The notes under the pieces: generated by a model | What the model was told of the DNA's origin: nothing | The model's database searches: none | Seen by the model: only the letters and a program-made list of their open reading frames with translations | Shown here: one piece after another, positions 36,563 to 45,520 of the stretch | How the letters are laid out: each line of letters opens with the position of its first letter | Position numbering within the stretch: position 1 is the stretch's first letter | Translations under genes and position numbers: made by a program | Source of the DNA: Hyphomicrobiales bacterium | Lineage (GTDB): Bacteria; Pseudomonadota; Alphaproteobacteria; Rhizobiales; Rhizobiaceae | DNA length: 64,000 nt | Direction of reading: 5' to 3' | Assembly (NCBI GenBank): GCA_900468065.1 | Contig: UBTA01000028.1 | Location: forward strand, 62,001 to 126,000

Positions 36563-39559
36563 ATGGCACGGCAAGAAGCCAACGAGCAATTTCAGCTGAC
36601 CTCGTTCCTCGACGGAGCGAATGCCGGCTATATCGATCAGCTCTATGCGCGCTACGAAAACGATCCGTCGTCGGTCTCCGGCGAGTGGCAGTCGTTCTTC
36701 AAGGCGCTGCAGGAGCAGCCTGAAGACGTGATCAAGGCCGCCAAGGGCGCGTCCTGGAAGAAGCCGCACTGGCCGATCCAGGCCAGCGGCGATCTGGTCT
36801 CGGCGCTGGACGGCGATTGGGGCACGGTCGAAAAGGTCATCGAAAAGAAGGTGCAGGCGAAGGCCGAGGCACAGGCCGTCGCAACCGGCGTTGCCGCAGC
36901 GCCCGCCGACGTTCATCAGTCGACCCGCGACAGTGTGCGCGCCATCATGCTGATCCGCGCCTACCGCATGCGCGGCCACCTGCATGCCAAGCTCGACCCG
37001 CTGGCGATTGCAGCACCTGTCGACGACTATCACGAGCTGTCGCCGTCCAACTACGGTTTCGGCCCGGAAGACATGGACCGTCCGATCTTCATCGACAACG
37101 TGCTGGGCCTGGAATACGCCACCCTGCGCGAAATCGTCGATATCCTCGAGCGCACCTATTGCTCGACGCTGGGTGTCGAGTTCATGCATATCTCGGATCC
37201 GGAGATCAAAGGCTGGATCCAGGAGCGCATCGAGGGTGCGGACAAGGGCGTCGATTTCACGCCGGAAGGCAAGAAGGCCATCCTGCAGAAGCTGATCGAG
37301 GCCGAAGGCTTCGAGCAGTTCATCGACGTCAAGTACAAGGGCACCAAGCGCTTCGGCCTCGACGGCGGTGAATCGCTGATCCCGGCGCTGGAGCAGATCA
37401 TCAAGCGCGGCGGCCAGGAAGGCCTGAAGGAAATCATCCTCGGCATGGCCCATCGCGGCCGTCTGAACGTCTTGACCAACGTCATGGGCAAGCCGCACCG
37501 CGCGGTGTTCCATGAGTTCAAGGGCGGCTCGGCCGCTCCGGACGATGTCGAAGGCTCCGGCGACGTGAAGTACCATCTGGGCGCCTCCTCGGACCGCGAG
37601 TTCGACGGCAACAAGGTGCATCTGTCGCTGACGGCCAACCCGTCGCATCTGGAAATCGTCAATCCTGTCGTCATGGGCAAGGCTCGCGCCAAGCAGGACC
37701 AGATGGCGAAGATCTTCGAAGGCGACGTCATTCCGTTGTCCGAGCGGGCGCAGGTCATGCCGCTTCTGCTGCATGGCGATGCCGCCTTTGCCGGCCAGGG
37801 CGTGACGGCTGAAATCCTCGGACTGTCGGGCCTGCGCGGTCACCGCGTTGCCGGCACCGTGCATTTCATCATCAACAACCAGATCGGCTTCACCACCAAT
37901 CCGGCTTTCTCGCGCTCGTCGCCCTATCCGTCCGACGTTGCCAAGATGATCGAAGCGCCGATCTTCCACGTTAACGGCGACGATCCGGAAGCGGTTGTCT
38001 ACGCGGCCAAGATCGCCACCGAATACCGGATGAAGTACCACAAGCCTGTGGTCGTCGACATGTTCTGCTACCGCCGCTTCGGCCATAACGAAGGCGATGA
38101 GCCGTCGTTCACGCAGCCGAAGATGTACAAGGTCATCCGCGCGCACAAGACTGTCGTGCAGATCTATGGCGAACGTCTGATCGCCGAAGGCCTGATCTCC
38201 GAAGGCGAACTGGAAAAGATGCGCGCCGACTGGCGCGCGCGTCTGGAACAGGAATTCGAGGCCGGGCAGTCCTACAAGCCGAACAAGGCCGACTGGCTGG
38301 ACGGCGTCTGGTCGGGGCTTCGCGCTGCCGACAACCAGGATGAGCAGCGCCGCGCCAAGACCTCGGTGCCGATGAAGGTGCTGAAGGACGTCGGCCGCAA
38401 GCTGTCGGAAGTTCCGGCCGGCTTCAACGCCCACAAGACCATCCAGCGTTTCATGGACGGCCGTGCCAACATGGTCCAGACCGGTGAAGGCATCGACTGG
38501 GCGATGGCGGAAGCGCTCGCATTCGGCACGCTCTGCGTCGAAGGCACCAAGATCCGCCTGTCGGGTCAGGATTGCGAACGCGGCACGTTCTCGCAGCGCC
38601 ACTCGGTTCTCTACGATCAGGAGACCGAAGACCGCTACATCCCGCTTGCCAACCTGGCGCCGACCCAGGCCCGTTACGAAGTCATCAACTCGATGCTTTC
38701 GGAAGAAGCGGTGCTTGGCTTCGAATATGGCTACTCGCTGGCCCGTCCGAACGCACTCACCCTCTGGGAAGCCCAGTTCGGCGACTTCGCCAACGGTGCA
38801 CAGGTCATCTTCGACCAGTTCATCTCGTCGGGCGAACGCAAGTGGCTGCGCATGTCCGGTCTCGTCTGCCTGCTGCCGCATGGCTATGAAGGCCAGGGTC
38901 CGGAACACTCCTCGGCTCGCCTCGAGCGCTGGCTGCAGATGTGCGCCGAAGACAACATGCAGGTCGCCAACGTCACGACACCGGCGAACTATTTCCACAT
39001 CCTTCGCCGTCAGACGAAGCGCGACTTCCGCAAGCCGCTGATCATGATGACGCCGAAGTCGCTGCTGCGCCACAAGCGCGCCGTCTCTTCGCTGTCGGAA
39101 ATGGCTGGCGAAACCTCGTTCCACCGTCTGCTCTGGGACGATGCCGAGGTCATCAAGGACGGTCCGATCAAGCTGCAGAAGGACGCCAAGATCCGTCGCG
39201 TCGTGCTCTGCACCGGCAAGGTCTATTACGATCTGCTGGAAGAGCGCGAAAAGCGCGGCATCGACGATGTCTATCTTCTGCGCGTCGAACAGCTCTATCC
39301 GTTCCCGGCCAAGGCGCTGATCAACGAACTCTCGCGCTTCCGCAATGCGGAAATGGTCTGGTGCCAGGAAGAGCCGAAGAACATGGGCGCATGGTCGTTC
39401 ATCGACCCGTATCTGGAATGGGTGCTTGCCCATATCGATGCGAAATACCAGCGCGTGCGTTACACCGGCCGTCCGGCTGCCGCCTCTCCGGCGACGGGCC
39501 TGATGTCCAAGCATCTCGCCCAGCTTGCCGCATTCCTCGAAGACGCCCTCGGGGGCTGA
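36563..39559 (+). CDS. sucA: 2-oxoglutarate dehydrogenase E1 component
   Basis: 998 residues. The N-terminal segment FLDGANAGYIDQLYARYENDP is typical of rhizobial SucA; the thiamine diphosphate site spans HGDAAFAGQGVTAEIL to INNQIGFTTNP, and the C-terminal transketolase domains are complete. It decarboxylates 2-oxoglutarate and passes the succinyl group to SucB lipoamide. The ATG is fixed by homology, yet the nearest strong Shine-Dalgarno (AGGAGG 36532-36537) is 25 nt away, with a small CGGAC/GTCCG hairpin between. Confidence 0.97.
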   Translation: MARQEANEQFQLTSFLDGANAGYIDQLYARYENDPSSVSGEWQSFFKALQEQPEDVIKAAKGASWKKPHWPIQASGDLVSALDGDWGTVEKVIEKKVQAKAEAQAVATGVAAAPADVHQSTRDSVRAIMLIRAYRMRGHLHAKLDPLAIAAPVDDYHELSPSNYGFGPEDMDRPIFIDNVLGLEYATLREIVDILERTYCSTLGVEFMHISDPEIKGWIQERIEGADKGVDFTPEGKKAILQKLIEAEGFEQFIDVKYKGTKRFGLDGGESLIPALEQIIKRGGQEGLKEIILGMAHRGRLNVLTNVMGKPHRAVFHEFKGGSAAPDDVEGSGDVKYHLGASSDREFDGNKVHLSLTANPSHLEIVNPVVMGKARAKQDQMAKIFEGDVIPLSERAQVMPLLLHGDAAFAGQGVTAEILGLSGLRGHRVAGTVHFIINNQIGFTTNPAFSRSSPYPSDVAKMIEAPIFHVNGDDPEAVVYAAKIATEYRMKYHKPVVVDMFCYRRFGHNEGDEPSFTQPKMYKVIRAHKTVVQIYGERLIAEGLISEGELEKMRADWRARLEQEFEAGQSYKPNKADWLDGVWSGLRAADNQDEQRRAKTSVPMKVLKDVGRKLSEVPAGFNAHKTIQRFMDGRANMVQTGEGIDWAMAEALAFGTLCVEGTKIRLSGQDCERGTFSQRHSVLYDQETEDRYIPLANLAPTQARYEVINSMLSEEAVLGFEYGYSLARPNALTLWEAQFGDFANGAQVIFDQFISSGERKWLRMSGLVCLLPHGYEGQGPEHSSARLERWLQMCAEDNMQVANVTTPANYFHILRRQTKRDFRKPLIMMTPKSLLRHKRAVSSLSEMAGETSFHRLLWDDAEVIKDGPIKLQKDAKIRRVVLCTGKVYYDLLEEREKRGIDDVYLLRVEQLYPFPAKALINELSRFRNAEMVWCQEEPKNMGAWSFIDPYLEWVLAHIDAKYQRVRYTGRPAAASPATGLMSKHLAQLAAFLEDALGG

Positions 39560-39564
39560 AAAAC

Positions 39565-39590
39565 GGGAGGCTGAAAGGCCTCCCTCTTTT
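39565..39590 (+). terminator. terminator-like hairpin between sucA and sucB
   Basis: GGGAGGC (39565-39571), loop TGAAAG, GCCTCCC (39578-39584), then TCTTTT. It looks like an intrinsic terminator but lies within an operon, so it is probably a partial attenuator. Confidence 0.6.
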
Positions 39591-39634
39591 GCCTCAACAG
39601 AAACAGACACCCGATCAACGGACGACAAAATATC

Positions 39635-40882
39635 ATGGCCACAGAAATCCGCGTTCCCACTCTGGGCGAATCCGTCAGCGAAGCCACCATCGGTACCTGG
39701 TTCAAGAAGGTTGGCGATACCGTCAAGGCCGACGAGCCGCTGCTTGAACTTGAAACCGACAAGGTGACGATCGAAGTGCCTTCACCGGCTGCCGGCGTTC
39801 TGTCCGAAATCGTCGCTGCTGCCGGCGAAACCGTCGGCCTTGGCGCGCTGCTCGGCAACATCGCAGCAGGCGCCGCAGGAGCCGCTGCTGTTGCTCCGGC
39901 CGCTACTGATAAGAAGGTTGCCGAACCTGCTGCCGCTGCTCCGGCTGCCGCTGCTGCTGCACCGGCCGCAACTCCGGTCGCTTCCGCCATGCCGGCAGCC
40001 CCTGCTGCTGCCAAGATGCTGGCTGAAAACAACCTCTCGGCCGATCAGGTCGATGGTTCCGGCAAGCGCGGCCAGGTTCTCAAGGGCGATGTCATCGCTG
40101 CCGTCGCCAAGGGCATTACGGCGCCTGCCGCGTCCGAGCCAGTCAAGGCTGTATCGCGCGGTCCGTCGTCGACCGAGGATGCACCGCGCGAAGAGCGGGT
40201 CAAGATGACCCGTCTGCGCCAGACGATCGCCAAGCGTCTCAAGGATGCGCAGAACACAGCTGCGATGCTGACCACCTACAACGAGGTGGACATGTCGGCC
40301 GTCATGGCGCTGCGCACCAAGTACAAGGACATTTTCGAGAAGAAGCACGGCGTCAAGCTCGGCTTCATGGGCTTCTTCACCAAGGCGGTGACGCATGCCC
40401 TGAAGGAAATTCCCTCGGTCAATGCCGAGATTGATGGCACCGATATCATCTACAAGAACTTCTGCCATATCGGCATGGCCGTCGGTACCGACAAGGGTCT
40501 CGTCGTTCCGGTCATCCGCGACGCCGACAATATGTCGATCGCCGAAGTCGAGAAGGATCTCGGCCGTCTCGCCAAGCTTGCCCGAGATGGAGCCCTCTCC
40601 ATGGCTGACATGCAGGGCGGCACGTTCACCATCACCAATGGCGGCGTCTATGGTTCGCTGATGTCCTCGCCGATCCTGAACGCACCGCAGTCGGGCATTC
40701 TCGGCATGCACAAGATCCAGGACCGTCCAGTGGTCGTCGGCGGCCAGATCGTTATCCGTCCGATGATGTATCTGGCACTCTCCTACGATCACCGCATCGT
40801 CGATGGCAAGGAAGCGGTGACCTTCCTCGTGCGCGTCAAGGAAAGCCTGGAAGATCCGGAACGCCTCGTTCTCGATCTGTAA
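39635..40882 (+). CDS. sucB: dihydrolipoamide succinyltransferase E2 component
   Basis: 415 residues. One lipoyl domain with the modified Lys in [12 protein letters not shown] (near residue 43), an Ala/Pro-rich flexible linker (about 80-130), the peripheral subunit-binding domain ([27 protein letters not shown] region, about 128-165) and the catalytic domain with [13 protein letters not shown] (His and Asp). It transfers succinyl from the lipoyl arm to CoA. A terminator-like hairpin precedes it, and repeat locus 5 follows. Confidence 0.97.
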   Translation: MATEIRVPTLGESVSEATIGTWFKKVGDTVKADEPLLELETDKVTIEVPSPAAGVLSEIVAAAGETVGLGALLGNIAAGAAGAAAVAPAATDKKVAEPAAAAPAAAAAAPAATPVASAMPAAPAAAKMLAENNLSADQVDGSGKRGQVLKGDVIAAVAKGITAPAASEPVKAVSRGPSSTEDAPREERVKMTRLRQTIAKRLKDAQNTAAMLTTYNEVDMSAVMALRTKYKDIFEKKHGVKLGFMGFFTKAVTHALKEIPSVNAEIDGTDIIYKNFCHIGMAVGTDKGLVVPVIRDADNMSIAEVEKDLGRLAKLARDGALSMADMQGGTFTITNGGVYGSLMSSPILNAPQSGILGMHKIQDRPVVVGGQIVIRPMMYLALSYDHRIVDGKEAVTFLVRVKESLEDPERLVLDL

Positions 40883-40914
40883 TCTGTCTTCAAACGATCG
40901 GCCGATGGCTTGAG

Positions 40915-41025
40915 GCCCCTCGTCCGCCCTATCGGGCACCTTCTCCCCGTAACCGGGGAGAAGGGACAAGCGGCAACCTCCGTCGTCCCCTCTCCCCGCA
41001 AGCGGGAGAGGGCTAGGGTGAGGGG
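40915..41025 (+). repeat. palindromic intergenic element (repeat locus 5, after sucB)
   Basis: CCCCTCGTCCGCCCTATCGGGCACCTTCTCCCCGTAACCGGGGAGAAGG (module at 40917-40965), then CCCTCTCCCCGCAAGCGGGAGAGGGCTAGGGTGAGGGG (40987-41024), a second palindrome type. Described by position; it fills most of the sucB-MAPEG gap. Confidence 0.7.
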
Positions 41026-41072
41026 CACTTTGCAATAAAAGAGCTCAGTCGATCAAAAGGGAATAGTCTTCA

Positions 41073-41486
41073 ATGGACGCAGCAGTTCTGGCGGTATCGC
41101 CTTTCATCACGCTTCTCGCATGGAGCGTGGTGCTGCTTGCCGTCCATATCGGGCTGCAGAGCATTCCCGCCACGCTGGAGCTGGGATCAGCATGGAATGC
41201 CGGGGCGCGCGACGATGGACAAAAGCCGTCCGGCGTCTTTGCCGGACGCGCGGAACGGGCGTTTGCCAATTTCCGCGAAACCTACCCGGCCTTCATCGGT
41301 CTCGCTCTGTCGCTTGCCATCACCGGGGATTTGAGCGGCTGGGGCCTGGTTGGCGCCTGGCTCTGGCTTGTCTGCCGGATCGTCTATATCCCGCTCTACC
41401 TGGCGGGCATTCCCTATATCCGCTCGCTCGTCTGGGTCGGATCGTTCATAGGCTTGCTCGTTATGACGGCCGTGCTTATCTTCTGA
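41073..41486 (+). CDS. MAPEG-family membrane protein
   Basis: 137 residues, four membrane spans. The loop NFRETYPAFIGLALSLAITG and the C-terminal RIVYIPLYLAGIPYIRSLVW follow the pattern of bacterial MAPEG proteins (membrane-associated eicosanoid/glutathione metabolism family). Bacterial members are mostly uncharacterised. It is the first of four small genes placed between sucB and lpd. Confidence 0.82.
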   Translation: MDAAVLAVSPFITLLAWSVVLLAVHIGLQSIPATLELGSAWNAGARDDGQKPSGVFAGRAERAFANFRETYPAFIGLALSLAITGDLSGWGLVGAWLWLVCRIVYIPLYLAGIPYIRSLVWVGSFIGLLVMTAVLIF

Positions 41487-41523
41487 CGGATATCGGAACC
41501 CGTAAACGACCGGAGACACCGCC

Positions 41524-42165
41524 GTGCACCCCTATCTGTTCGAACTCGCCTCCCTGATGGCGATTTTCTCCTTCGCTATCATTTCGCCCGGCGCCGATCT
41601 TGCCATGGTCATGCGCCAGTCGATCGTCAATGGCCGCCGCTCTGCCGTCATCACGTCGTTTGGCGTCGGCACGTCGCTGATGTTCCATGTGACTTACACT
41701 ATCCTCGGTCTCGGCCTGTTGATCTCGCAGTCGATCTACCTGTTCAACATCGTCAAATGGTGCGGTGTCGCTTACCTTCTCTATATCGGCATCAAGGCGC
41801 TGCGGGCCGGCAAGACCGACATGACGGCGCAGGCAAATGGCATACAGACCGGCGAAAAGCGTCAGTCAGGGCTGAAGGCCTTCGGTCTCGGCTTTGCCGC
41901 CAACGCGCTGAACCCGAAGCCGGTGTTCTTCTTCCTGTCGATCTTTTCCACGGTGGTCAGCGCCCACACGCCGATGATGGTCAAGTTCGGCTACGGCCTG
42001 GTGATGGCGAGCTGCCTGATCCTCTGGTTCGTCGGTGTCAGCCTGTTCATGACGACGCCGAAGATGCGCGCCGCCTTCTCGCGTGCCAGCCAGTGGATCG
42101 ACCGCGCCAGCGGCCTGGTCTTCATTGCGCTTGGCCTGAAGCTCGCCACCGAAAAGGCGGCCTGA
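41524..42165 (+). CDS. LysE/RhtB-family amino acid exporter
   Basis: 213 residues from GTG 41524 (CGGAGA upstream), six hydrophobic spans. The N-terminal SPGADLAMVMRQSIVNGRRSAVITSFGVGTS region is the LysE/RhtB signature (SPGPD type). Such proteins export amino acids or their derivatives; the substrate is unknown. Its stop is 2 nt before the next gene. Confidence 0.85.
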   Translation: MHPYLFELASLMAIFSFAIISPGADLAMVMRQSIVNGRRSAVITSFGVGTSLMFHVTYTILGLGLLISQSIYLFNIVKWCGVAYLLYIGIKALRAGKTDMTAQANGIQTGEKRQSGLKAFGLGFAANALNPKPVFFFLSIFSTVVSAHTPMMVKFGYGLVMASCLILWFVGVSLFMTTPKMRAAFSRASQWIDRASGLVFIALGLKLATEKAA

Positions 42166-42167
42166 GC

Positions 42168-42662
42168 ATGCGCCTTGCCGTTTCCGCATCGACCTTGAGC
42201 GCATTGCTGGCGGTATCGCCGGCGCTTGCTGCGGATTGCCGGCAGGAAAAGGCGATTTATGTCGATGCGGACGGTGCCTATGAACTGCGGTTCGAGCCGG
42301 TAGGTTCGGTGAGTGCTGCCACCAGCAATCATTTCAAGGTGAAGATCGCCAAGACCGATCTCGTGCTTGACGGTATTGTCATGCAATCGGACGAGCCGGT
42401 GCGCGCCAACGGCATGATCATGAACAATTGCCCCGAAGGCGACGTTACCGGCGACGATATCGCCGCCTGCACCGTCTGGCAGGGCGTGATCTACTCCGTC
42501 AGTTCAGACGGCGAGATCGCCTCATTGCCGGGAGAGGGCCTGGAGGCTGCCGCGCAGGTCCTGCTGCCCGATTTCGGCCCGGCCATCCGCAACTCATCGA
42601 TCTGGGGCAAGGCGACTGTCGCCCCCTGGGATGTTCTGACTTTCAAGGAATGCGGCCAATGA
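42168..42662 (+). CDS. putative periplasmic protein of unknown function
   Basis: 164 residues. A signal peptide (residues 1-21, ending PALAA) and three or four cysteines (DCRQEK, NNCPEGD, AACTVW, FKECGQ) that could pair in the periplasm. No known domain was recognised. The ATG lies 2 nt after the lysE-type gene, and its stop overlaps the ATG of the following SDR, so all three are probably one unit. Confidence 0.65.
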   Translation: MRLAVSASTLSALLAVSPALAADCRQEKAIYVDADGAYELRFEPVGSVSAATSNHFKVKIAKTDLVLDGIVMQSDEPVRANGMIMNNCPEGDVTGDDIAACTVWQGVIYSVSSDGEIASLPGEGLEAAAQVLLPDFGPAIRNSSIWGKATVAPWDVLTFKECGQ

Positions 42663-43420
42663 CGATGCACAACGACAGGCCCGTTCTGCTGGTGACCGGC
42701 GGCAGCCGCGGCATTGGTGCTGCGATCTGCCGGTCTGCCGCCGAACAGGGCTGGGCCGTGGCCGTGAATTACGCCTCCAACCGGCCTGCCGCCGACGCGG
42801 TCGTGGCCGTGATTGAAGCAGATGGCGGCACGGCCATTGCGGTGGAAGGCGACGTCGGCAGCGATGCCGGCATCAATGCGATCTTTGCCGCAGTGGACAA
42901 GGCTTTCGGCCGGCTGGACGGTCTGGTCAACAATGCCGGCATCGTCGGTGTGCCTGCCCGGATCGATGAGATTACCGCGGACCGGCTGGAGCGCATGCTG
43001 CGGGTCAACGTGTCGGGGTCGATCCTCTGTGCGGCGGCGGCTGTGCGGCGCATGTCGGTGCGTCACGGCGGCAAGGGTGGTGTCATCGTCAATATTTCCT
43101 CGATGGCGGCCGTGCTCGGCTCGGCCGGGCAATATGTCGATTATGCTGCCTCCAAGGGTGCGATTGATACATTCACTGTCGGCCTGGCCCGCGAGGTCGT
43201 CTCGGACGGCATTCGCGTCAATGCGGTTCGCCCCGGTGTCATCGATACGGATATCCACGCCTCCGGCGGGCTTCCGGACCGCGCCCGCGAACTCGGGCCA
43301 ACCATTCCCATGAAACGGCCAGGCACCGCGCAAGAGGTCGCCGATGCCGTTCTCTACCTGCTTTCCCCTTCGTCGTCCTATGTAACGGGCGCCATTCTCA
43401 ACGTCAGCGGCGGACGCTAG
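42659..43420 (+). CDS. SDR-family oxidoreductase
   Basis: 253 residues from ATG 42659 (ATGA overlap with the upstream gene; AAGGAA upstream); an ATG two codons on is an alternative. TGGSRGIG binds NAD(P), NNAG, catalytic Ser in NISSMAAVLG and YAASK active site. It resembles FabG-like glucose/3-oxoacyl reductases, but the substrate is unknown. The gap to lpd is 24 nt. Confidence 0.87.
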   Translation: MTMHNDRPVLLVTGGSRGIGAAICRSAAEQGWAVAVNYASNRPAADAVVAVIEADGGTAIAVEGDVGSDAGINAIFAAVDKAFGRLDGLVNNAGIVGVPARIDEITADRLERMLRVNVSGSILCAAAAVRRMSVRHGGKGGVIVNISSMAAVLGSAGQYVDYAASKGAIDTFTVGLAREVVSDGIRVNAVRPGVIDTDIHASGGLPDRARELGPTIPMKRPGTAQEVADAVLYLLSPSSSYVTGAILNVSGGR

Positions 43421-43444
43421 CCGCTCTCAGGAAGGACTTTTCCC

Positions 43445-44851
43445 ATGGCTTATGATCTCATCGTTATCGGTACCGGCCCCGGCGGCTATGTCTGCGCCAT
43501 CAAGGCGGCCCAACTCGGCCTCAAGGTCGGCGTCATCGAGAAGCGTGCCACCTATGGCGGCACCTGCCTCAACATCGGCTGCATTCCATCCAAGGCTCTG
43601 CTGCATGCGTCGGAAATGTTCCACCAGACCGGCCACGGCATCGACGCGCTCGGCGTCGAGGTTTCTGCCCCGAAGCTGAACCTTGGCAAAATGCTTGCCC
43701 ATAAGGACGCGACGGTCAAATCCAACGTCGATGGCGTCGCCTTCCTGTTCAAGAAGAACAAGATCGATGCGTTCCAGGGCACCGGCAAGGTGCTCGGCGA
43801 AGGCAAGGTCTCCGTTACCAACGACAAGGGTGAAGAGCAGATCATCGAGACCAAGAACGTGGTCATCGCCACCGGTTCCGATGTCGCCGGTATTCCGGGC
43901 GTCGAAGTCGCAATCGACGAGACGATCATCATTTCGTCGACCGGCGGCCTGGCGCTGGAAAAGGTTCCGGCCACCATGGTCGTGGTCGGCGGCGGCGTCA
44001 TCGGCCTGGAGCTCGGCTCGGTCTGGTCGCGTCTCGGTGCCAAGGTCACCGTCGTCGAATATCTCGACACCATTCTTGGCGGCATGGACGGCGAAGTCTC
44101 CAAGCAGTTCCAGCGCATGCTGGTCAAGCAGGGCATCGACTTCAAGCTCGGCGCCAAGGTGACCGGCGTTGAAAAGTCCGGCAAGGGTGCCAAGGTGACA
44201 TACGAGCCGGTCAAGGGCGGCGATGCCGCGACCATCGACGCCGAGGTCGTGCTGATCGCCACCGGCCGCAAGCCGTTCACCGATGGCCTCGGCCTTGCTG
44301 AAGCCGGCGTCGTCATGGACAAGCGCGGTCGTGTCGAGATCGACCATCATTTCCTCACCAGCGTTCCCGGCATCTATGCGCTGGGTGACGTCGTGCGCGG
44401 CCCGATGCTGGCCCACAAGGCGGAAGACGAAGGTGTTGCGGTTGCCGAGATCATCGCCGGCCAGGCCGGTCACGTGAACTATGACGTCATCCCGAGCGTC
44501 GTCTACACCCAGCCGGAAGTCGCGTCTGTCGGCAAGACCGAGGAAGAGCTGAAGGCTGCAGGCAGCGCCTACAAGGTCGGCAAGTTCCCCTTCACCGCCA
44601 ATGGCCGCGCCCGCGCCATGCTGGAGACCGACGGTTTCGTGAAGATCCTTGCCGACAAGGACACCGACCGTGTGCTCGGCGGTCATATCGTCGGCTTCGG
44701 CGCCGGCGAGATGATCCACGAAATCACCGTGCTGATGGAATTCGGCGGTTCTTCGGAAGATCTCGGCCGCACCTGCCATGCGCACCCGACCATGTCGGAA
44801 GCAGTGAAGGAAGCGGCACTCGCCACCTTCTTCAAGCCGATCCATATGTAA
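43445..44851 (+). CDS. lpd: dihydrolipoamide dehydrogenase (E3)
   Basis: 468 residues. FAD motif GTGPGGYVCAIKAAQLG, redox-active disulfide GGTCLNIGCIPSKALL, NAD motif VVGGGVIGLELGSVW, and the C-terminal CHAHPTMSEAVKEAA with the catalytic His-Glu pair. It reoxidises lipoamide of SucB. CAGGAAGG precedes the ATG. A terminator follows. Confidence 0.97.
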   Translation: MAYDLIVIGTGPGGYVCAIKAAQLGLKVGVIEKRATYGGTCLNIGCIPSKALLHASEMFHQTGHGIDALGVEVSAPKLNLGKMLAHKDATVKSNVDGVAFLFKKNKIDAFQGTGKVLGEGKVSVTNDKGEEQIIETKNVVIATGSDVAGIPGVEVAIDETIIISSTGGLALEKVPATMVVVGGGVIGLELGSVWSRLGAKVTVVEYLDTILGGMDGEVSKQFQRMLVKQGIDFKLGAKVTGVEKSGKGAKVTYEPVKGGDAATIDAEVVLIATGRKPFTDGLGLAEAGVVMDKRGRVEIDHHFLTSVPGIYALGDVVRGPMLAHKAEDEGVAVAEIIAGQAGHVNYDVIPSVVYTQPEVASVGKTEEELKAAGSAYKVGKFPFTANGRARAMLETDGFVKILADKDTDRVLGGHIVGFGAGEMIHEITVLMEFGGSSEDLGRTCHAHPTMSEAVKEAALATFFKPIHM

Positions 44852-44877
44852 GAAAACCCACATCGGAAAAACTGCGA

Positions 44878-44901
44878 GGGGCCGTGACAATCGGCCCCTT
44901 T
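44878..44901 (+). terminator. intrinsic terminator after lpd
   Basis: GGGGCCG (44878-44884), 7-nt loop, CGGCCCC (44892-44898), TTT. It closes the TCA gene block. Confidence 0.7.
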
Positions 44902-44952
44902 GCGGCTCCTGAGCATGCGGTCTAGGATCAGTGCATTCAAGGAGTGCCGCCT

Positions 44953-45444
44953 ATGCCCCAACGCCCCCACACAGTTCCGGTTACCCTGCCTCATCCCGCA
45001 CTGCCTCTGGCCAATTGGGCGGATTGTTATGAACTTCTGGTGCCCGGCCAGGCGATCACCGCCATCTCTGCGGCCAAGCGGGCATTGGGTGATTTTCCAG
45101 CCTGGGTCCGCGCTTTGATGTGGCTGCGAAACGCCGTTGTCAGCCCCTTCGGCTTGAAGAGTTCGGGTGCCAACGGCAAGGCTGAGATGATCGGTTTTTT
45201 TCCCATCATCTCGCAATCGAGCGAACAAGCCGTGCTCGGCTTTGACGATACGCATCTGGATTTCCGCATTGTCGTCGATGTGCGCCAGGCGGGCGAGCTG
45301 GCCCAAAGGGTCAGCGTGACGACGCTGGTGCGCCGCAAGATCCTGCTCGGCAAGATCTATATCGCCGTCATCACACCGTTTCACCGGCTGATCGTCAGGA
45401 CGATGCTGGCGCGGCTTGCCCGTCCTGGAATGGTGATGCGCTGA
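44953..45444 (+). CDS. DUF2867-family protein
   Basis: 163 residues from ATG 44953 (AAGGAG 8 nt upstream). The segments DCYELLVPGQAI, FPAWVRALMWLRNAVVSPFGL, IGFFPI and DTHLDFRIVVDVR follow the DUF2867 pattern, which is a hydrophobic-pocket fold of unknown function. The C-terminal IYIAVITPFHRLIVRTML may bind a membrane surface. It stands alone after the lpd terminator. Confidence 0.7.
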   Translation: MPQRPHTVPVTLPHPALPLANWADCYELLVPGQAITAISAAKRALGDFPAWVRALMWLRNAVVSPFGLKSSGANGKAEMIGFFPIISQSSEQAVLGFDDTHLDFRIVVDVRQAGELAQRVSVTTLVRRKILLGKIYIAVITPFHRLIVRTMLARLARPGMVMR

Positions 45445-45520
45445 CGTTTCCGGACGCGGGCTATTCTCATATCGCCTGTCGGCCAGCCCTTGTAAAACCG
45501 CGGTTCTGCGCCATTTTTTC

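Noticed and set aside
42428-42658. 77-residue extension of the SDR protein at 42659
   Set aside because: It overlaps the periplasmic-protein gene in another frame, and the SDR domain begins right after ATG 42659.
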